NCBI GenBank assembly: GCA_022790685.1
Contig: JAAVXQ010000110.1
Location: forward strand, 1-32,493
Length of the DNA: 32,493 nt
From: Clostridia bacterium
GTDB taxonomy: Bacteria; Bacillota; Clostridia; TANB77; CAG-508
Direction of reading: 5' to 3'
This document shows, in pieces, positions 30,413-32,493 of this stretch. A model generated the notes under the pieces. It was not told the origin of the DNA. It worked only from the letters and a program-made list of their open reading frames with translations, and ran no database searches. The position numbers were made by a program, and so were the translations under genes. Each line of letters starts with the position of its first letter. The stretch's first letter is position 1.

Positions 30413-31627
30413 ATGACAGATATTATTACAGAACTTGAAAGTAGAGGATATATAGAACAATTAACACATGAAAAAGAAATGAGAGAATTATTTCAAAAAG
30501 AAAGTGTTAGATTTTATATAGGAATAGATCCAACAGCAGATAGTATGCATATTGGTCATTTTGTAGCATTAATGGTAGCTTCAAGACTTCAAAAAGCAGG
30601 TCATAGACCTATTATTTTAATGGGTGGAGGAACTGCGGCTATAGGAGATCCATCAGGAAGAACTGATATGAGACAAATGCTTACAAGAGAACAACTAGAT
30701 CAAAATGTTAGTGCTATAAAGAAACAAGCAGAAAGATTTGTTTCTTTTGAAGGAGAAAATGCTGCTATTATTGTAAACAATAAAGATTGGTTATTAGACT
30801 TAAATTATATTGATTTTATGAGAGATATAGGAAGCAAATTTACTATAAGTAGAATGTTAGCACAAGAATGTTATAAAACAAGATTAGAAACAGGGCTTAC
30901 ATTTTTTGAAATGGGATACTTGCTTCTTCAAAGTTATGATTTTTTATATTTACATGATAAATATGATTGCAAAATGCAAATAGGTGGAAATGATCAGTGG
31001 TCTAATATCATAGGTGGAGTTGAATTAATAAGAAAAATAGGAACAGAAGATTCTTATGGATTAACTTTTAAACTTCTTACAACAGCTGAAGGAAAGAAAA
31101 TGGGAAAAACTGCAAAAGGAGCCTTATGGTTAAATCCAGAAAGAACATCACCATATGAATTTTATCAATATTGGAGAAATATTGGAGATACAGAGGTAAG
31201 AAAAGTACTTAGTCTTTTAACTTTCTTACCAATGGAAGAAGTAGATAGATTATCATCATTAAAAGATGAAAAAATTAATGAAGCTAAAAAAATAGCTGCA
31301 TATGAAATAACAAAATTAATTCATGGAGAAGAAGAAGCTAAAAAAGCAGAAGAAGCTGCCGAAGCTTTATTTGGAAATGGTGGAAATATTCAAAATATGC
31401 CATCTACAAAACTTGAAAATATAAATATATCTATTTTAGATGCAATTGTTATGACAGGAATAGCTCCTTCAAAGGGACAAGCTAAGATATTAATATCACA
31501 AGGTGGAATAACTTTAAATGATAATAAAATTGATGATATAACATATGTCTTAGCAGAAGAGGATTTTAAAGAGGGATATGCTATTTTAAAAAAAGGAAAA
31601 AAAGTATTTCACAAGTTGGAAAAATAA
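30413..31627 (+). CDS. tyrS: tyrosyl-tRNA synthetase
   Basis: FYIGIDPTADSMHIGHFVALM, GGNDQWSNIIGGVELIRK, KMGKTAKGALWL, C-terminal S4-like domain. Confidence 0.96.
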   Translation: MTDIITELESRGYIEQLTHEKEMRELFQKESVRFYIGIDPTADSMHIGHFVALMVASRLQKAGHRPIILMGGGTAAIGDPSGRTDMRQMLTREQLDQNVSAIKKQAERFVSFEGENAAIIVNNKDWLLDLNYIDFMRDIGSKFTISRMLAQECYKTRLETGLTFFEMGYLLLQSYDFLYLHDKYDCKMQIGGNDQWSNIIGGVELIRKIGTEDSYGLTFKLLTTAEGKKMGKTAKGALWLNPERTSPYEFYQYWRNIGDTEVRKVLSLLTFLPMEEVDRLSSLKDEKINEAKKIAAYEITKLIHGEEEAKKAEEAAEALFGNGGNIQNMPSTKLENINISILDAIVMTGIAPSKGQAKILISQGGITLNDNKIDDITYVLAEEDFKEGYAILKKGKKVFHKLEK

Positions 31628-31647
31628 ATTTAAAAATTTAAATATCT

Positions 31648-31677
31648 GGAAAAGAGAAATTCTCTTTTCCAATTTTA
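31648..31677 (+). terminator. terminator-like hairpin after tyrS
   Basis: ggaaaagaga-aa-ttctcttttcc inverted repeat with T-rich tail. Confidence 0.6.
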
Positions 31678-31713
31678 TTATTTAAGAAGAGATAACATGT
31701 AGGAGAATAGTTT

Positions 31714-32433
31714 ATGAAAAAATATTCTATAGTAATATTTGATTTAGATGATACTTTAAGTAATGAAAGAAAAAATATAATGTATGCATTTGAGTGTATG
31801 AAAAAATATAGAAATGAAAGTTTTTCAGAAGAGGAATTTTTAAAATTTAATAAAATAGACAAAAAATTTTGGAAAGATAGATCAGAAGGAAAAATATATG
31901 AACCAGATAACTTTGGTAGTTTAGAAGAAAAAATATTATGGATAAGAGCTCAAAGATTTTTGATATACTATGATAATAAAATTTCATTAGAAGAAGCTAA
32001 AAAGCTAAATAATATATATTTAGAAGGTTTAAAAGAAGTAGTAGAGGGAATGGAGGGAGCAAAAGAAGTAGTAGAATATTTATATAATAAAAATTATAAA
32101 CTAGTAGTTGCAACAAATGGACCATTACTTGCAGTTAAATCTAAACTTAATAAAATAGGAATAGATGAGTATATATCTACTATATTTTCTTCAGAAGAAT
32201 GTGGATCTATGAAACCTAGAAAAGAATTTTTTGATAATTTACTGGTTAAAATAGGTAGTAATAAAAAAGATGAAATGATAATAATTGGTGATGAACTTTT
32301 AAAAGACGTAAAAGGTGGAATTATTAATAATATAGATACCTGCTGGTTTAATTTTAGAGAGGAAGAAAATTTGGAAGAATATATACCTACATATGAAATT
32401 AAAAAACTTATAGAAATTAAGAACATATTATAA
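31714..32433 (+). CDS. HAD-superfamily hydrolase (YjjG-like phosphatase)
   Basis: VIFDLDDTLSNER, VVATNGP, IFSSEECGSMKPRKEFFD, IIGDELLKDVKGG. Confidence 0.9.
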   Translation: MKKYSIVIFDLDDTLSNERKNIMYAFECMKKYRNESFSEEEFLKFNKIDKKFWKDRSEGKIYEPDNFGSLEEKILWIRAQRFLIYYDNKISLEEAKKLNNIYLEGLKEVVEGMEGAKEVVEYLYNKNYKLVVATNGPLLAVKSKLNKIGIDEYISTIFSSEECGSMKPRKEFFDNLLVKIGSNKKDEMIIIGDELLKDVKGGIINNIDTCWFNFREEENLEEYIPTYEIKKLIEIKNIL

Positions 32434-32451
32434 ATATATTAAATTAATAAG

Positions 32452-32483
32452 CAATAAAGAGAGAAGGAATTCTCTCTTTATTG
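32452..32483 (+). terminator. terminator-like hairpin
   Basis: caataaagagaga-aggaat-tctctctttattg inverted repeat. Confidence 0.55.
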
Positions 32484-32493
32484 TGTATTACTA

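Overview
This is an AT-rich chromosomal window from a low-GC, spore-forming Clostridia-like Firmicute (SpoIIM, SigH, XerD, RNase Y, class A RNase P RNA). It is mostly core genes on the + strand: uracil permease, rnpB, EndoQ-like PHP nuclease, spoIIM-xerD, rny, sigH, tRNA-Thr(GGU), ychF, BY-kinase, glmM, metG, tmk, NadD-like, tandem pilin-VWA genes, fba, smpB (-), an ABC exporter with a CPBP domain, YvyF-like, tyrS and a HAD phosphatase.

The standout observation is systematic. Five genes are each broken by a +1 frameshift: a conserved hypothetical, spoIIM, tmk, a pilin-VWA protein and an ABC-permease/CPBP fusion. All five breaks sit on an in-frame CGG codon. Skipping the C, so that CGGA or CGGU is read as one four-base Gly codon, restores the expected protein each time: the Walker A GSGK of Tmk, the GGT next to the MIDAS Thr of the VWA domain, and the SpoIIM C-terminus. 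By hand scan, these five are the only in-frame CGG codons in the window. About 28 other CGG trinucleotides lie out of frame in coding DNA, and CGA and CGU are used as ordinary Arg codons. This suggests a lineage in which CGG has lost its Arg role and CGGN is decoded as Gly by quadruplet decoding or obligatory +1 frameshifting. It needs genome-wide and proteomic confirmation, and an assembly artefact cannot be formally excluded from this window alone.
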